Positions 33,175 to 42,725 of a stretch of DNA of 64,000 nucleotides are shown piece by piece; position 1 is the stretch's first letter; each line of letters begins with the position of its first letter. The notes under the pieces are model-generated. The model was not told where the DNA came from and ran no database searches. It was given only the letters and a program-made list of their open reading frames with translations. The position numbers and the translations under genes are program-made. The stretch is from Geobacillus subterraneus (GTDB lineage: Bacteria; Bacillota; Bacilli; Bacillales; Anoxybacillaceae). Location: positions 1,674,001-1,738,000 of the forward strand of contig NZ_CP014342.1 in NCBI RefSeq assembly GCF_001618685.1. The letters are read 5' to 3'.

Positions 33175-34533
33175 TTAAAACTTCCCTTGATATTGTTCGA
33201 TTTCCCACGTATGAACCGCCGTGCGGTAACTGTTCCATTCTTCTTTTTTCATCGCCACGTATTCATTGAATACATGCTCGCCGAGCGTCGCACGGCCGAT
33301 TTCACCGCCTTCGAATGCCGCGATGGCAGCGCCTAAGTTTTCCGGCAAGTTGTCGATGCCAAGTTCGGCGCGGCGTTCTTCTGGCATATGGAAAATGTCT
33401 TCATCAATCGCCGCTGGAGGCGTTAAGCCTTTTTCCACACCGTCAAGGCCTGCTGCTGCGATGATGGCGTATGCCAAGTACGGGTTGGCCGACGGATCCG
33501 GGCAGCGCAGCTCGACGCGCGTTGCCATGCCGCGCTTCGCCGGGATGCGGATGAGCGCCGAACGGTTGGAAGCCGACCATGCGATGTAGCAAGGTGCTTC
33601 ATATCCTGGCACAAGCCGTTTATACGAATTGACGAGCGGGTTTGTCACCGCAGCAAAGTTTTTCACGTTTTTCAACAAACCGGCGATAAACTGGTACGCT
33701 GTTTCCGACAGCTGGTTAGCGTCGTTTGGATCAAAAAACGCATTTTCCCCGTCTTTAAATAGAGAAATGTTCACATGCATCCCCGAACCGTTGATGCCAA
33801 ACACCGGTTTCGGCATAAACGTCGCGTGAAGGCCGAATTTGCCGGCGATCGTTTTGACAACCCATTTGTATGTCGTCGCGTTGTCCGCCGCGCCGAGCGC
33901 ATCCGCATATTTGAAGTTGATTTCATGCTGTCCTTCCGCTACTTCATGGTGCGATGCTTCAATCGTAAAGCCCATCGCTTTGAGGGCGCGGTAAATTTCG
34001 AGACGAACGCGTTCACCCAAGTCTTTCGGGGACGGTTCAAAATACCCGCCGTTATCATGGAGTTCAAGCGTCGGGTTGCCATTTTCATCCGCTTTGAACA
34101 GGAAAAATTCGAGCTCCGGGCCGACCGAAATCGTATATCCTTTTTCTGCTGCTCGCTCAACCGTTTTTTTCAGCACGTTGCGCGGATCGCCTTCAAACGG
34201 CGTGCCGTCCGGGTTAGCGACCGAGCAGAGGAAGCGCGCTTCCGCATAGCCCTCTTCGACCGTCCACGGCAACACCGCAAACGTATTTACATCTGGAACA
34301 AGGTACAAGTCGGAACGATTGATCGGCGAAAACCCTTTGATCGACGAACCGTCAAACATGATTTTTCCTTCGACGACGTCATCAAGCTGTTCCGCCGTCA
34401 CCGTTACATGTTTTAAAATTCCTTCAATGTCGACAAACTGCAAATGGAGAAGCTCAACGTTTTTTTGTTTGATCGTTTCTTTAATTTGTTCCAACAACCC
34501 CGCTTGTGTAGAGGAAACGAACGTTTTTGACAT
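33175..34533 (-). CDS. glnA: Glutamine synthetase, type I
   Basis: A 452-residue GSI-alpha type enzyme making glutamine from glutamate, ammonia and ATP. Motifs: MFDGSSIKGF, the metal/ATP segment VGPELEFFLFK, EASHHEVAEGQHEINFK, KPVFGINGSGMHVNISLFK, the flap region NPLVNSYKRLVPGYEAPCY and RIPAKRG. There is no adenylylation-type Tyr region, as in Bacillota. It has no glnR beside it, unlike the usual glnRA operon. A GlnR/TnrA-like box covers its ribosome site. It may be a second, differently controlled copy (inference). Confidence 0.95.
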   Translation of the reverse strand: MSKTFVSSTQAGLLEQIKETIKQKNVELLHLQFVDIEGILKHVTVTAEQLDDVVEGKIMFDGSSIKGFSPINRSDLYLVPDVNTFAVLPWTVEEGYAEARFLCSVANPDGTPFEGDPRNVLKKTVERAAEKGYTISVGPELEFFLFKADENGNPTLELHDNGGYFEPSPKDLGERVRLEIYRALKAMGFTIEASHHEVAEGQHEINFKYADALGAADNATTYKWVVKTIAGKFGLHATFMPKPVFGINGSGMHVNISLFKDGENAFFDPNDANQLSETAYQFIAGLLKNVKNFAAVTNPLVNSYKRLVPGYEAPCYIAWSASNRSALIRIPAKRGMATRVELRCPDPSANPYLAYAIIAAAGLDGVEKGLTPPAAIDEDIFHMPEERRAELGIDNLPENLGAAIAAFEGGEIGRATLGEHVFNEYVAMKKEEWNSYRTAVHTWEIEQYQGKF

Positions 34534-34549
34534 GTCACATTACCTCACA
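34533..34549. promoter_or_regulatory. GlnR/TnrA-like box at the glnA start
   Basis: TGTGAGGTAATGTGACA fits the consensus TGTNA-N7-TNACA exactly. Read on the minus strand, it ends on the first base of the glnA ATG and contains its ribosome site (GAGG). A protein bound here would block transcription elongation rather than RNA polymerase binding. Confidence 0.5.
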
Positions 34550-34579
34550 TTCGTGCGTTTATTTTTCTAACATGATTTT

Positions 34580-34608
34580 ATTATAGAAAAAGAGCGGCCG
34601 TTTGGCAA
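34580..34608 (-). promoter_or_regulatory. glnA promoter
   Basis: TTGCCA (34603-34608), 17 bases, perfect TATAAT (34580-34585), about 45 bp before the start codon. Confidence 0.75.
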
Positions 34609-34690
34609 CCCTTTTTCATCAATTTTTCTGTATTTTTATAACGTTTTTTGCAATCGCTTTCAAATAAAGAGAGGGAAATGGATATTTATG

Positions 34691-34736
34691 CAAAAAAATA
34701 AACAGCTTGGGGAACGATCGTTTCCGTCAAGCTGTT
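34691..34736 (-). terminator. Terminator of the gamma-glutamylcyclotransferase-like gene
   Basis: A 9-bp stem AACAGCTTG/CAAGCTGTT with an inner palindromic stem, then TTATTTTTTTG on the minus strand. Confidence 0.8.
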
Positions 34737-34757
34737 CTTCGTCACTCGCTATCGATG

Positions 34758-35147
34758 TTACATTTTCTCCTCACGCCGCCGCCATGATCCGGACGGGATG
34801 GGCGGCAAGCCGGCCGCTTTTTCCGGAGGATAAACGTACACATACCCTTCAACCGGCTGACAGGCATCCCGAACCCATACCCGCTCGTATTCATTGTCGT
34901 CCCGCCCTTCCGCATAGTCTTCGAGCTCATCCATCGCTTTGAGCCCCTCTTCCGTCACCGTCAGCCATTCCCCTTCCACTTCCCCGTCTTCTCCGAGCAC
35001 AAGGGCGGGGTACGAGCCGACGTTGTATAAACGGCCGTTTACTTTCCCTGGGCATACGGCGAGAACGTACGGAGCGGCGACATGATGGTTGTCCTCACCG
35101 GTCAGCAACGTTCCATACACAAACACCCGATATCGTCGTTTTGCCAT
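34758..35147 (-). CDS. Gamma-glutamylcyclotransferase / AIG2-like protein
   Basis: A 129-residue GGCT-fold protein. The YGTL motif is present (VFVYGTLLTGEDNHH), as is the catalytic-type Glu in MDELEDYAEG. Length and motifs match the small AIG2-like group, which opens gamma-glutamyl amines or peptides to 5-oxoproline. GGGGAGCGAGGAG precedes ATG 35147. Single gene. Confidence 0.85.
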   Translation of the reverse strand: MAKRRYRVFVYGTLLTGEDNHHVAAPYVLAVCPGKVNGRLYNVGSYPALVLGEDGEVEGEWLTVTEEGLKAMDELEDYAEGRDDNEYERVWVRDACQPVEGYVYVYPPEKAAGLPPIPSGSWRRREEKM

Positions 35148-35290
35148 CTCCTCGCTCCCCTTTTTGTTTACATAATGCAAATTATGAAAACTCAAAGGAT
35201 GAAACAAAAACAATGGAAGCCCTGCCTCTCATCCATCCTTGCCGCTCCGAAGCGGCGCCAGTGTGAATTTGTCTAGCGATTGGCGGCAGC

Positions 35291-35333
35291 AAAAAAGCCG
35301 TGCCCGGTTGCACTCGCGAAGCAACGGCACGGC
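35291..35333 (-). terminator. Terminator of the thioredoxin-like gene
   Basis: A long stem GCCGTGCCCGGTTGC/GCAACGGCACGGC (two bulged bases), then TTTTTTGC on the minus strand. Confidence 0.85.
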
Positions 35334-35406
35334 AGTGACGATTTCTTGACGAACGAATGACGCTTTTTCCATCATACCTGTTTGATCACGAAATGTCAAT
35401 CGTTTT

Positions 35407-35970
35407 TTACGACGTTGGCTTCCATTTAATGCTGCAGCCGATGCTCGGCTTTTGGTTTTCCGGCACCGGACGACCCGCTAGCAAGGCGTCAAGCGCCGCG
35501 CGAATCGATTCTCCGGTGACCGGAATGCCGTTGTTTGGGCGCGAATCGTCAAGCTGGCCGCGATAGACGCATTTCAGTTCGCGGTCAAAAATGTAAAAAT
35601 CCGGGGTGCAGGCGGCGTCGTATGCTTTCGCCACTTCCTGCGTCTCATCGTATAAGTACGGGAACGGATAGCCGAGCTCTTCGGCCACCTTTTTCATGTT
35701 TTCCGGCGAGTCCTCCGGATATTGTTCAGCGTCGTTGGCGTTGATCGCGACAAACGACACCCCATTTGGCATGTAGTCGTTCGCTAAGCGGACGAGTTCG
35801 TTCTGTACATGTTTCACAAACGGACAATGGTTGCAAATAAACATAATGACGGTCGCGACATCCGATTTTACATCGTCAAGGCGGACGAGTCGGCCATCAA
35901 CGGCGTTCGTGAGAGCAAACGGCGGCGCCTGTTTGCCAAGCGGAAACATGTTCGATTCAACGGCTGGCAT
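35407..35970 (-). CDS. Thioredoxin-like / peroxiredoxin-fold protein
   Basis: A 187-residue redoxin-fold protein. The N-terminal part APPFALTNAVDGRLVRLDDV is followed by the redox site MFICNHCPFVKHV (CxxC with Asn-His). The second half AACTPDFYIFDRELKCVYRG is typical of the AhpC/TSA-like group with a third Cys. No signal peptide, so cytoplasmic. ATG 35970 follows AAAGGGTG. Divergent from the coiled-coil gene at 36103. Confidence 0.85.
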   Translation of the reverse strand: MPAVESNMFPLGKQAPPFALTNAVDGRLVRLDDVKSDVATVIMFICNHCPFVKHVQNELVRLANDYMPNGVSFVAINANDAEQYPEDSPENMKKVAEELGYPFPYLYDETQEVAKAYDAACTPDFYIFDRELKCVYRGQLDDSRPNNGIPVTGESIRAALDALLAGRPVPENQKPSIGCSIKWKPTS

Positions 35971-36102
35971 CGTGAACACCCTTTCTCTCCTTTTTTCTTC
36001 CTCATTATACCAAAGGGCAGACCTCCCTACAAATATGCCGCCCAAACCGAACAAACAGGCATCGCATATGATGCCACATAGGCGAATGGAAAGGAGGTTT
36101 TT

Positions 36103-37089
36103 ATGCCATTGATTTACATGAACAAGCAAATGAATCCCCGTGTATACAGCGCGGCTCCTCCTCCATCCTCACACGTCATGTTCTACCACCGCCGAACGGC
36201 CGCAGACGAACTGCTCGACGAGCAAAAACAGTTATTTGAACAGCTGGCAGAAACGCTCGCCCGGCTCGAGCGGGCGGTCGAAGAGGGGAAAATGAAACAG
36301 GCGCAACAGTGCGAGCAGACAGCTGGCGCCTTCGCCCACCTTGAACAATCGCTTGTCGCCGGACAGGAGGAACAGACAAAGCTTGGCGGGCAGCTCGTTC
36401 AGGCGCTCGCTGATCTCAGGCAGACGATGACAGCGGGGCAAGCGGAGCAAACAAAGCTCTATCGGGAGCTCGCCGAAGCGCTCGCTCGCCTTGAGCGATC
36501 CGCTGAAGCCGGACAACAACAGCAGGCACAGCGAAGCGAACAGTGGACGGCAGCGCTCGCACGCATCGAACAAACCCTCGCTGCCAGACAGAAAGAGCAA
36601 GCCGAATTCACCAACATACTCGTTCGCCTTGAGCAATCGCTCCTCATCCAGCAGCAAACAGAAAGCGAGCGGCAGCGTACATGGGAAGAACAATTTGCAA
36701 AAGAAAAAACAGCGCGCCAAGCCGTCATTGAAGCGTTGACCGTGCAAAGCGAAGCGGTGCGCCGACTCGAACAGCGGACGGCCGAGCGGGAACAGCTGGC
36801 CGAAGGGATGGCCGCCCGCCTTGAAGGGCAAGAAAAACTGTACCAAAAGCTGATCGACCAGCTCGAGCTGCAGCATGTCTTTCATCAGACGGTGATCGAA
36901 CGGCTCGAAGCGCAGGAAGCGGCGCAATACAAAATCACCCGTCAGCTTGACAGCTTAAAAGAGGCGCTATACGAACGGTGTTCATTTATCGTTGACAGCG
37001 TGAAACAGCTGTTTCATTCCTTCTTCCCCGGGCGCAGCCAAAAAGCCCGTCGTCAAACGGCCGAACAGAAAGAGTCGATCCACCTTTAG
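36103..37089 (+). CDS. Coiled-coil protein with 25-residue repeats
   Basis: A 328-residue protein that is almost all helix and very rich in Gln, Glu, Ala and Leu. Residues about 47-170 contain five tandem units of 25 residues (the last is 24), each starting LAETLARLER-like and ending in a Gln/Glu-rich linker. The rest is a longer coiled coil. The C-terminus is short and basic (FFPGRSQKARRQ) after a hydrophobic patch. No signal or transmembrane helix is seen. AAAGGAGG precedes the ATG. Function unknown; a scaffold or spore-related structural role is possible, but only a guess. Confidence 0.75.
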   Translation: MPLIYMNKQMNPRVYSAAPPPSSHVMFYHRRTAADELLDEQKQLFEQLAETLARLERAVEEGKMKQAQQCEQTAGAFAHLEQSLVAGQEEQTKLGGQLVQALADLRQTMTAGQAEQTKLYRELAEALARLERSAEAGQQQQAQRSEQWTAALARIEQTLAARQKEQAEFTNILVRLEQSLLIQQQTESERQRTWEEQFAKEKTARQAVIEALTVQSEAVRRLEQRTAEREQLAEGMAARLEGQEKLYQKLIDQLELQHVFHQTVIERLEAQEAAQYKITRQLDSLKEALYERCSFIVDSVKQLFHSFFPGRSQKARRQTAEQKESIHL

Positions 37090-37143
37090 GCTTAGCGGCC
37101 GACCGCAAGCGGGCAGGCCGCCTATTGGACTCCTTCCTTGCCC

Positions 37144-37177
37144 AGTCCGCCGCCAAAAACGGCGGACTATTTTTTGG
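37144..37177 (+). terminator. Terminator of the coiled-coil gene
   Basis: A 9-bp perfect stem AGTCCGCCG/CGGCGGACT with a seven-base loop, then ATTTTTTGG. Confidence 0.9.
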
Positions 37178-37273
37178 TCTCGCTGCGAGACTAGGCAAAT
37201 CAATGGACAAAACAGAGCCAAACCGCGCATAATAAGAACTATCTATTTGCACCTTGAACAAAGAGGAGGAACG

Positions 37274-38281
37274 ATGATGGCGCTCGAGCTCAGCGTCCTT
37301 GACCAATCGCCGATCGCCGAAGGCATGACGGCGGAAACGGCGCTTGAAAACACCGTCCGGCTCGCCCAATTTGTCGAAGAGCTCGGCTATCAGCGGTTTT
37401 GGGTGTCCGAGCATCATGACACGAACAGCCTCGCCGGCTCATCCCCGGAAGTGCTGCTCGGCCATATCGGGGCGAAAACGTCGCGCATCCGCATCGGCTC
37501 CGGCGGCGTGATGTTGCCGCATTACAGCCCTTATAAGGTAGCGGAAAATTTCCACGTCCTTGCCGGACTCCACCCCGGCCGTGTTGACTTAGGCATCGGG
37601 CGGGCGCCCGGCGGCATGCCGCGGGCGACGATCGCCCTGCAAGGCGACAGACGCCGACCGGTCGACCGCTATCCGGAGCAAATCGATGACTTGCTCGGCT
37701 ACTTGTATGACACCCTTCCGCCGGTGCATCCGCTTTATGGGGTGAAAGCGACGCCGATCGTCCAATCGCCGCCTGATGTATGGCTGCTCGGCTCGAGCTC
37801 GGAAACGGCCAAGCTGGCAGCGGATAAAGGGTTGCCGTACGTGTTCGCTCAATTTATTAACGGCGAAGGCGGCGAACAATATGCAACACTGTATCGTGAC
37901 CGATTTACCCCATCTCCGTATTTGGCCGAGCCGCGCGCGATGGTCGCCGTGTTTGCGATTTGCGCCGAGACTGATGAAAAAGCAGAATGGATTGCCGGCA
38001 GCCTCGACTTGACGCTGCTGATGATCGAGCAAGGGATGGCGGTGAACGGCACGCCAAGCCCGGAAAAAGCCGCGGCGTATCCGTACAGCCCGTACGAGCG
38101 CAAACGGGTCGCGGACAACCGGAGACGAATGATCGTCGGCAGCCCGGCGCGCGTCAAAGACGAATTATACCGGTTAAGCGAAGCGTATGAAACAGAAGAG
38201 ATCATGCTCGTTACGATTACATACGATTTCCATGACAAGCTCACCTCTTTTCGGCTGATTGTCGAGGCGGTATGGGGGTGA
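37274..38281 (+). CDS. LLM class flavin-dependent oxidoreductase
   Basis: A 335-residue luciferase-like monooxygenase of the alkanal-type subgroup. Typical segments: DQSPIAEGMTAETAL, FWVSEHHDTNSLAGSSPEVL, IGSGGVMLPHYSPYKVAENF and GRVDLGIGRAPGG. It uses reduced flavin from a partner reductase. GAGGAGGAACG precedes ATG 37274. The MOSC gene follows directly. Confidence 0.88.
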   Translation: MMALELSVLDQSPIAEGMTAETALENTVRLAQFVEELGYQRFWVSEHHDTNSLAGSSPEVLLGHIGAKTSRIRIGSGGVMLPHYSPYKVAENFHVLAGLHPGRVDLGIGRAPGGMPRATIALQGDRRRPVDRYPEQIDDLLGYLYDTLPPVHPLYGVKATPIVQSPPDVWLLGSSSETAKLAADKGLPYVFAQFINGEGGEQYATLYRDRFTPSPYLAEPRAMVAVFAICAETDEKAEWIAGSLDLTLLMIEQGMAVNGTPSPEKAAAYPYSPYERKRVADNRRRMIVGSPARVKDELYRLSEAYETEEIMLVTITYDFHDKLTSFRLIVEAVWG

Positions 38282-38286
38282 AACGA

Positions 38287-38934
38287 ATGCGAATCCTTTC
38301 GATTAACATCGGAAAGCCAAAAACAGTGGAGGTCCATGGCGAGCTGCTAGTGACCGGCATTTACAAAACGCCAGTCGCCGGACCGGTCGCTGTCGGCAAA
38401 CAAAACGTAGCCGGGGACGGGCAAGCGGATCTTGTCCATCACGGCGGGGAAGACAAAGCCATTTGCGCCTATCCATCAGAACATTTCGCCTATTGGGAAC
38501 AGAAATATGCCCGTCCGTTTCCCCCAAGCTCGTTTGGAGAAAACTGGACGCTCTCTGGACTGACCGAAGAAAATGCATGTCTTGGCGACATTTATGCCGC
38601 CGGCACGGCGCTCGTGCAAGTGTCGCAACCGCGCCAGCCATGTTCGAAACTCGCCCTTCGCCACCGGCTCCCGGATTTGCCGAAAGCCGTCTGTCAAACG
38701 GGAAAAAGCGGATTTTATTTTCGGGTGCTGAAAGAAGGCATCGTCGAGCCGGAAGCCCCGCTGGTCCTCATTGAGCGTGGCGCCGGGGAGCTATCGATCG
38801 CCTATATAAACCACATTTACTATCATGAGCGGGACAACATCGCAGCCCTAGAACAAATCGCCCATCACCCGGCCCTATCAACGAGCTGGCGCGAAGCGTT
38901 TCTTCACCGCCTCACCAACGAGAGAAAACGGTAA
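38287..38934 (+). CDS. MOSC domain protein (YiiM-like)
   Basis: A 215-residue MOSC protein. It has the YiiM-type segment DLVHHGGEDKAICAYPSEHF and the conserved Cys in QPRQPCSKLALRHRLP. YiiM-like proteins use molybdenum cofactor to reduce N-hydroxylated compounds. GGGGGTGA lies before ATG 38287; an ATG at 38272 inside the LLM gene is an alternative. It follows the LLM gene by 5 bp, so the two are cotranscribed. Confidence 0.85.
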   Translation: MRILSINIGKPKTVEVHGELLVTGIYKTPVAGPVAVGKQNVAGDGQADLVHHGGEDKAICAYPSEHFAYWEQKYARPFPPSSFGENWTLSGLTEENACLGDIYAAGTALVQVSQPRQPCSKLALRHRLPDLPKAVCQTGKSGFYFRVLKEGIVEPEAPLVLIERGAGELSIAYINHIYYHERDNIAALEQIAHHPALSTSWREAFLHRLTNERKR

Positions 38935-38997
38935 ACCGTTAAGATAACATCGTTCGCCTATTTAGCGTAACTTGCGAAAGATCGCCAATCACAAAAC

Positions 38998-39067
38998 AGG
39001 CGCCCCTGTTTGAACGGCACTCCTGCATGCTTTGCAGCACTCCGTTCGCCTGTCGGGGCGCCTTTTT
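38998..39067. terminator. Large terminator hairpin between convergent genes
   Basis: A 9-bp outer stem AGGCGCCCC/GGGGCGCCT encloses inner stems, with TTTTT after it on the plus strand and GTTTTGTG on the minus strand. It ends the MOSC transcript and probably also the exporter pair. Confidence 0.85.
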
Positions 39068-39076
39068 CTCTTCTCG

Positions 39077-40876
39077 CTACGCTTGCTGCACACCGCGCTC
39101 CCCATAGCGGCGATACAAATGGAAATAAAAGCCTCTCGCCGCCAACAACTCTTCGTGCGTTCCTTGTTCAATCACCTTGCCTTCGTTCAACACGAGAATG
39201 CGGTCAGCATGTTGAATCGTATTCAGCCGATGGGCGATGACAAAACATGTCCGGCCGTCCATCAGCCGCGCGAGCGCTTCTTGAATGCGCACTTCCGTCA
39301 CCGTATCGATATTGCTCGTCGCTTCATCCAAAATCAATACGGACGGGTCAGCGACCATCGCCCGGGCGATGGCCAACAGCTGCCGCTGTCCTTGGCTGAT
39401 CCCCCCACCGCCCGACGTCAAGACGGTGTCATAGCCGTTTGGCAGCTTCATAATAAAAGAATGGGCGTTCGCCTTCCGCGCCGCTTCCTCCACTTCTTCA
39501 TCCGTCGCCTCAAGCCGCCCGTAGCGAATGTTGTCGCGAATCGTTCCTGAAAACAAAAACGCATCTTGGAGCACAAACGCCATATGCCGGCGCAAGCTTG
39601 CCCGCCTGATCGTCCGGCTGTCGCGGCCATCGATGAAAATCGCCCCCGCGTCCGGATCATAAAAGCGGGTTAACAGCTGAAGCACCGTCGTTTTGCCCGC
39701 TCCAGTCGGACCGACGAGCGCGACGGTTTCCCCAGGAGAAACGGAAAAGGTGACGCCGCAAAGCGCGGGGCGCTGCTTGTCGTATGAAAACACCACATCG
39801 CGAAACTCGATATGCCCATCGAGCCGATCAAGCACTTCCGCTTCCTGCTCATCTTCCGCTTCGCGTGGGGTATCCAACATTTCCAACACCCGCTCCGCGC
39901 CGGCTAATGCGGACAGCAACGTGTTCCATTGGTTGGCCAAATCGTTGAGCGGGCGGGTAAACTGGCGGGCGTATTCGGCAAATACAACGATCGTGCCGAC
40001 TGACACGGCGCCTTTCGCCGCAAGCCATCCACCGATGCCGGCAATAAGCGCGAAACTCAAGTTGTTTAAAAAGTTCATCAGTTTCGGAATGAAGCCGGAA
40101 TACGTTTGCGCCCAAAACCCGGCCTGTTTCAGCTCGGCGTTTTTGCGCGCCAACTCCGCTTCCATCCGCTTCTCTTGAGAAAACAGCTTCACGACTTTTT
40201 GGCCGGAGATGACCTCTTCAATAAAGCCGTTCATCTCGCCAAGCGCGCGCTGTTGTTCGCGAAAGCGCGCCTGCGTCCGGCGCGTAATCCAGCGCATCCC
40301 GGCGTACATGAGCGGCACAACGACGAGCGTTACGCCCGTCAACACGATGCTAAGTGAAACCATCACTGCCATCGCGCCGATCAGCGTCAACGTACTGGCG
40401 ATCACTTGGGTGACGGTGCTGTTAAACGTTTGGCTCATGTTATCGATGTCGTTTGTCATCCGGCTCATCAATTCGCCTTGCTGGCGGCGGTCAAAAAAAG
40501 AAATCGGCAGCTCATGAAAATGGCGAAACAGCCGCTTTCTGATCGCATGCACCGTCCGTTGGGCAACATCGACCATCCAATAGTTTTGCAAAAACGTCGC
40601 CGCGCCAAGGGCGGCATAAATGGCAAGAAGCAAAAGCAGCATCAGCACGAAGCCGTCCGTCTTCCGCCCGACAATATACCCGTCAATCATCCGGCCGATC
40701 ATGTACGGACCGGCAAGCGCCAGCGCCGAGCTGGCGACGACCATCGCCACCGCTGCGAACAGCTTCCGCTTTTGCGGGGCAATAAATGCCCAAAGCCGCC
40801 GCAATGTGCCTGCGCTGTTTTTTGCCCGCTGACCTGTCCCAAGGCGCGCTCCGTGGTGGCTATGGCGTAGTAACAT
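39077..40876 (-). CDS. ABC exporter half-transporter (YfiC-like)
   Basis: A 599-residue half-size exporter: six helices in the first 330 residues, then an ATPase domain with Walker A GPTGAGKTT, a slightly altered signature GGISQGQRQ and a full Walker B/Glu (VLILDEATSNID). The partner gene upstream overlaps it by 17 bp. Together they form a heterodimeric multidrug-type exporter like B. subtilis YfiBC. ATG 40876 follows GGAAAGGGA-like sequence. Confidence 0.9.
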   Translation of the reverse strand: MLLRHSHHGARLGTGQRAKNSAGTLRRLWAFIAPQKRKLFAAVAMVVASSALALAGPYMIGRMIDGYIVGRKTDGFVLMLLLLLAIYAALGAATFLQNYWMVDVAQRTVHAIRKRLFRHFHELPISFFDRRQQGELMSRMTNDIDNMSQTFNSTVTQVIASTLTLIGAMAVMVSLSIVLTGVTLVVVPLMYAGMRWITRRTQARFREQQRALGEMNGFIEEVISGQKVVKLFSQEKRMEAELARKNAELKQAGFWAQTYSGFIPKLMNFLNNLSFALIAGIGGWLAAKGAVSVGTIVVFAEYARQFTRPLNDLANQWNTLLSALAGAERVLEMLDTPREAEDEQEAEVLDRLDGHIEFRDVVFSYDKQRPALCGVTFSVSPGETVALVGPTGAGKTTVLQLLTRFYDPDAGAIFIDGRDSRTIRRASLRRHMAFVLQDAFLFSGTIRDNIRYGRLEATDEEVEEAARKANAHSFIMKLPNGYDTVLTSGGGGISQGQRQLLAIARAMVADPSVLILDEATSNIDTVTEVRIQEALARLMDGRTCFVIAHRLNTIQHADRILVLNEGKVIEQGTHEELLAARGFYFHLYRRYGERGVQQA

Positions 40877-42596
40877 TGCTTTGTCCCTTCTTTCCTTCCT
40901 GCGTAGCGACAATCCGCCGGTACAGTTCGCTTGTCGCCAGCAACTGCTCGTGGCTTCCTTGGGCGATTAAACGGCCGTCTTCCAAAAGCAAAATCGTGTC
41001 AGCCGCCATCGCCGTGCTCACCTTTTGCGTCACCATCACCGTCGTGCACGCATACCGACGCAATGCATCGAGCAGCTTCGCTTCCGTCGCCGCATCGAGC
41101 GCGCTCGTGCTGTCATCCAAAAGTAAAATGTGCGGATCGCCGACCAATGCGCGGGCGATCGACAGCCGCTGCTTTTGCCCGCCTGATAAATTGACGCCTT
41201 TTTGACCTACGAGGGCGTCATACCCATCGGGAAACTTGGCGATCGTTTCATGGATTTGTGCATCGCCCGCCGCCCGCATCATCTCTTCCGCCGTCGCCGC
41301 CGGATGGCCGAACCGGAGGTTATCGGCGATCGTCCCGGAGAATAACAGCACTTCCTGCGGAACGAAACGGACGGCCGCCCGCAGCTGCTCTAACGAGAAT
41401 TCGCGTACATCGATGCCGTCAATCAACACCCGCCCGGCGCTTGGCTCATACAAGCGGGGAATCAATTGAAGAAGCGTCGATTTCCCGGATCCGGTCGCCC
41501 CCAAAATCGCTGCCGTTTCTTGCGGACGGATGACAAATGATACGTCGGAAAGGGCGTCATGCCCGCTGTTTGGGTAGCGGAACGAAACGTGCTCAAACCG
41601 GATTTCGCCGCGCCGGACTGTCAGTCCGTTCATCCCGCCCGCTCCGCCTCGCTCTTTCGGCTCATCAAGCAGTTCGGCAAGGCGGGCAGCTGAAGCGCGC
41701 GCCCGCGACAACGCCATCGTAATAAAGGTGAACATGGATAAGGCGGCCGTCGCCCGCGTCGCATAGTTGACAACTGCAACGACTTGCCCGGCGCTCGCCG
41801 TCTTGGCCTCGACACCGAAGCGGCCAAAAAACAGCACCGCGACGATGGCCGCGTTCATGACAAACAATAATACCGGCGCGATCGTCTCGACGAGACGGAG
41901 CACGCTCATCGTCCGCCGCATCAGCGCATCGTTTGCCGCTGCAAACCGCTCTTGCTCATAGGCCCCCCGCATCCATGCCTTAATGAGGCGCATGCCGGCC
42001 AAATTTTCGCGCATCACGCCGTTGACGCGGTCTAACGCCCGCTGGACGGCGGAAAACGATGATACTGCCTTTTTCATCCCCCACAATAAAAAAGCGGCCG
42101 ACAGCGGAACAGCTACTGCCAAAATAAGCGCTAAACGGGAATGAACGACAAACGCCATGCCGACGCCAAAGACGACGAGCAGCGGTGCACGCAAGGCGAT
42201 GCGCAAACTCATAAACAGCATGTTTTGCACTTGCGTTACGTCGTTTGTCATCCGGGTAATGAGCGAAGCCGCCGACAGCTGTTCAATGCGCGCTAACGAA
42301 AACGACTGAATTTTGGCAAATAGCGCCGTGCGCAGCGCAAAGCCGTATTCCTGTCCAACGTAAGCGGCAGCAAACGAATTGGCGATGCCGGCGGCAAACG
42401 CTAACAGCGAGGCGCCAAGCATGACGGCGCCCCACGTCAAAATGGCGGTGACATCCCGTTTGATCACGCCATCATCAATGATTTTTCCCATCAACAGCGG
42501 CTGCCAAAGTTCAATCGCCAGCTCTGTCAACATCAACAGCCACGCTAAGGCCATCCATTTCCGGTACGGCCGCAAATAAACAAGCACTCGCCGCAC
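40860..42596 (-). CDS. ABC exporter half-transporter with degenerate ATPase site (YfiB-like)
   Basis: A 578-residue half-transporter: six helices, then an ATPase domain with Walker A GATGSGKST, intact signature NLSGGQKQR, but Walker B ending LLLDDS, so the catalytic Glu is Asp. That asymmetry is usual in heterodimeric exporters. GTG 42596 follows AGGGGGG. It is the first gene of the pair. Confidence 0.9.
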   Translation of the reverse strand: MRRVLVYLRPYRKWMALAWLLMLTELAIELWQPLLMGKIIDDGVIKRDVTAILTWGAVMLGASLLAFAAGIANSFAAAYVGQEYGFALRTALFAKIQSFSLARIEQLSAASLITRMTNDVTQVQNMLFMSLRIALRAPLLVVFGVGMAFVVHSRLALILAVAVPLSAAFLLWGMKKAVSSFSAVQRALDRVNGVMRENLAGMRLIKAWMRGAYEQERFAAANDALMRRTMSVLRLVETIAPVLLFVMNAAIVAVLFFGRFGVEAKTASAGQVVAVVNYATRATAALSMFTFITMALSRARASAARLAELLDEPKERGGAGGMNGLTVRRGEIRFEHVSFRYPNSGHDALSDVSFVIRPQETAAILGATGSGKSTLLQLIPRLYEPSAGRVLIDGIDVREFSLEQLRAAVRFVPQEVLLFSGTIADNLRFGHPAATAEEMMRAAGDAQIHETIAKFPDGYDALVGQKGVNLSGGQKQRLSIARALVGDPHILLLDDSTSALDAATEAKLLDALRRYACTTVMVTQKVSTAMAADTILLLEDGRLIAQGSHEQLLATSELYRRIVATQEGKKGQSNVTTP

Positions 42597-42725
42597 GCTG
42601 CGCCCCCCTCTCCTGTTCCGACCTTGGCGTCAGGCCGCACGCTGCCTCTCTTCCTAGTTTTATTCTAAACTCGAAACATTTTTTTGACAATGATGGCGCC
42701 TTTCCGAACCCGTTTGCCATGTGAA

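Noticed and set aside
36232-36927. Long frame antisense to the coiled-coil gene
   Set aside because: It is a by-product of the repetitive GC-rich codons on the other strand. The plus-strand gene has a ribosome site and terminator.
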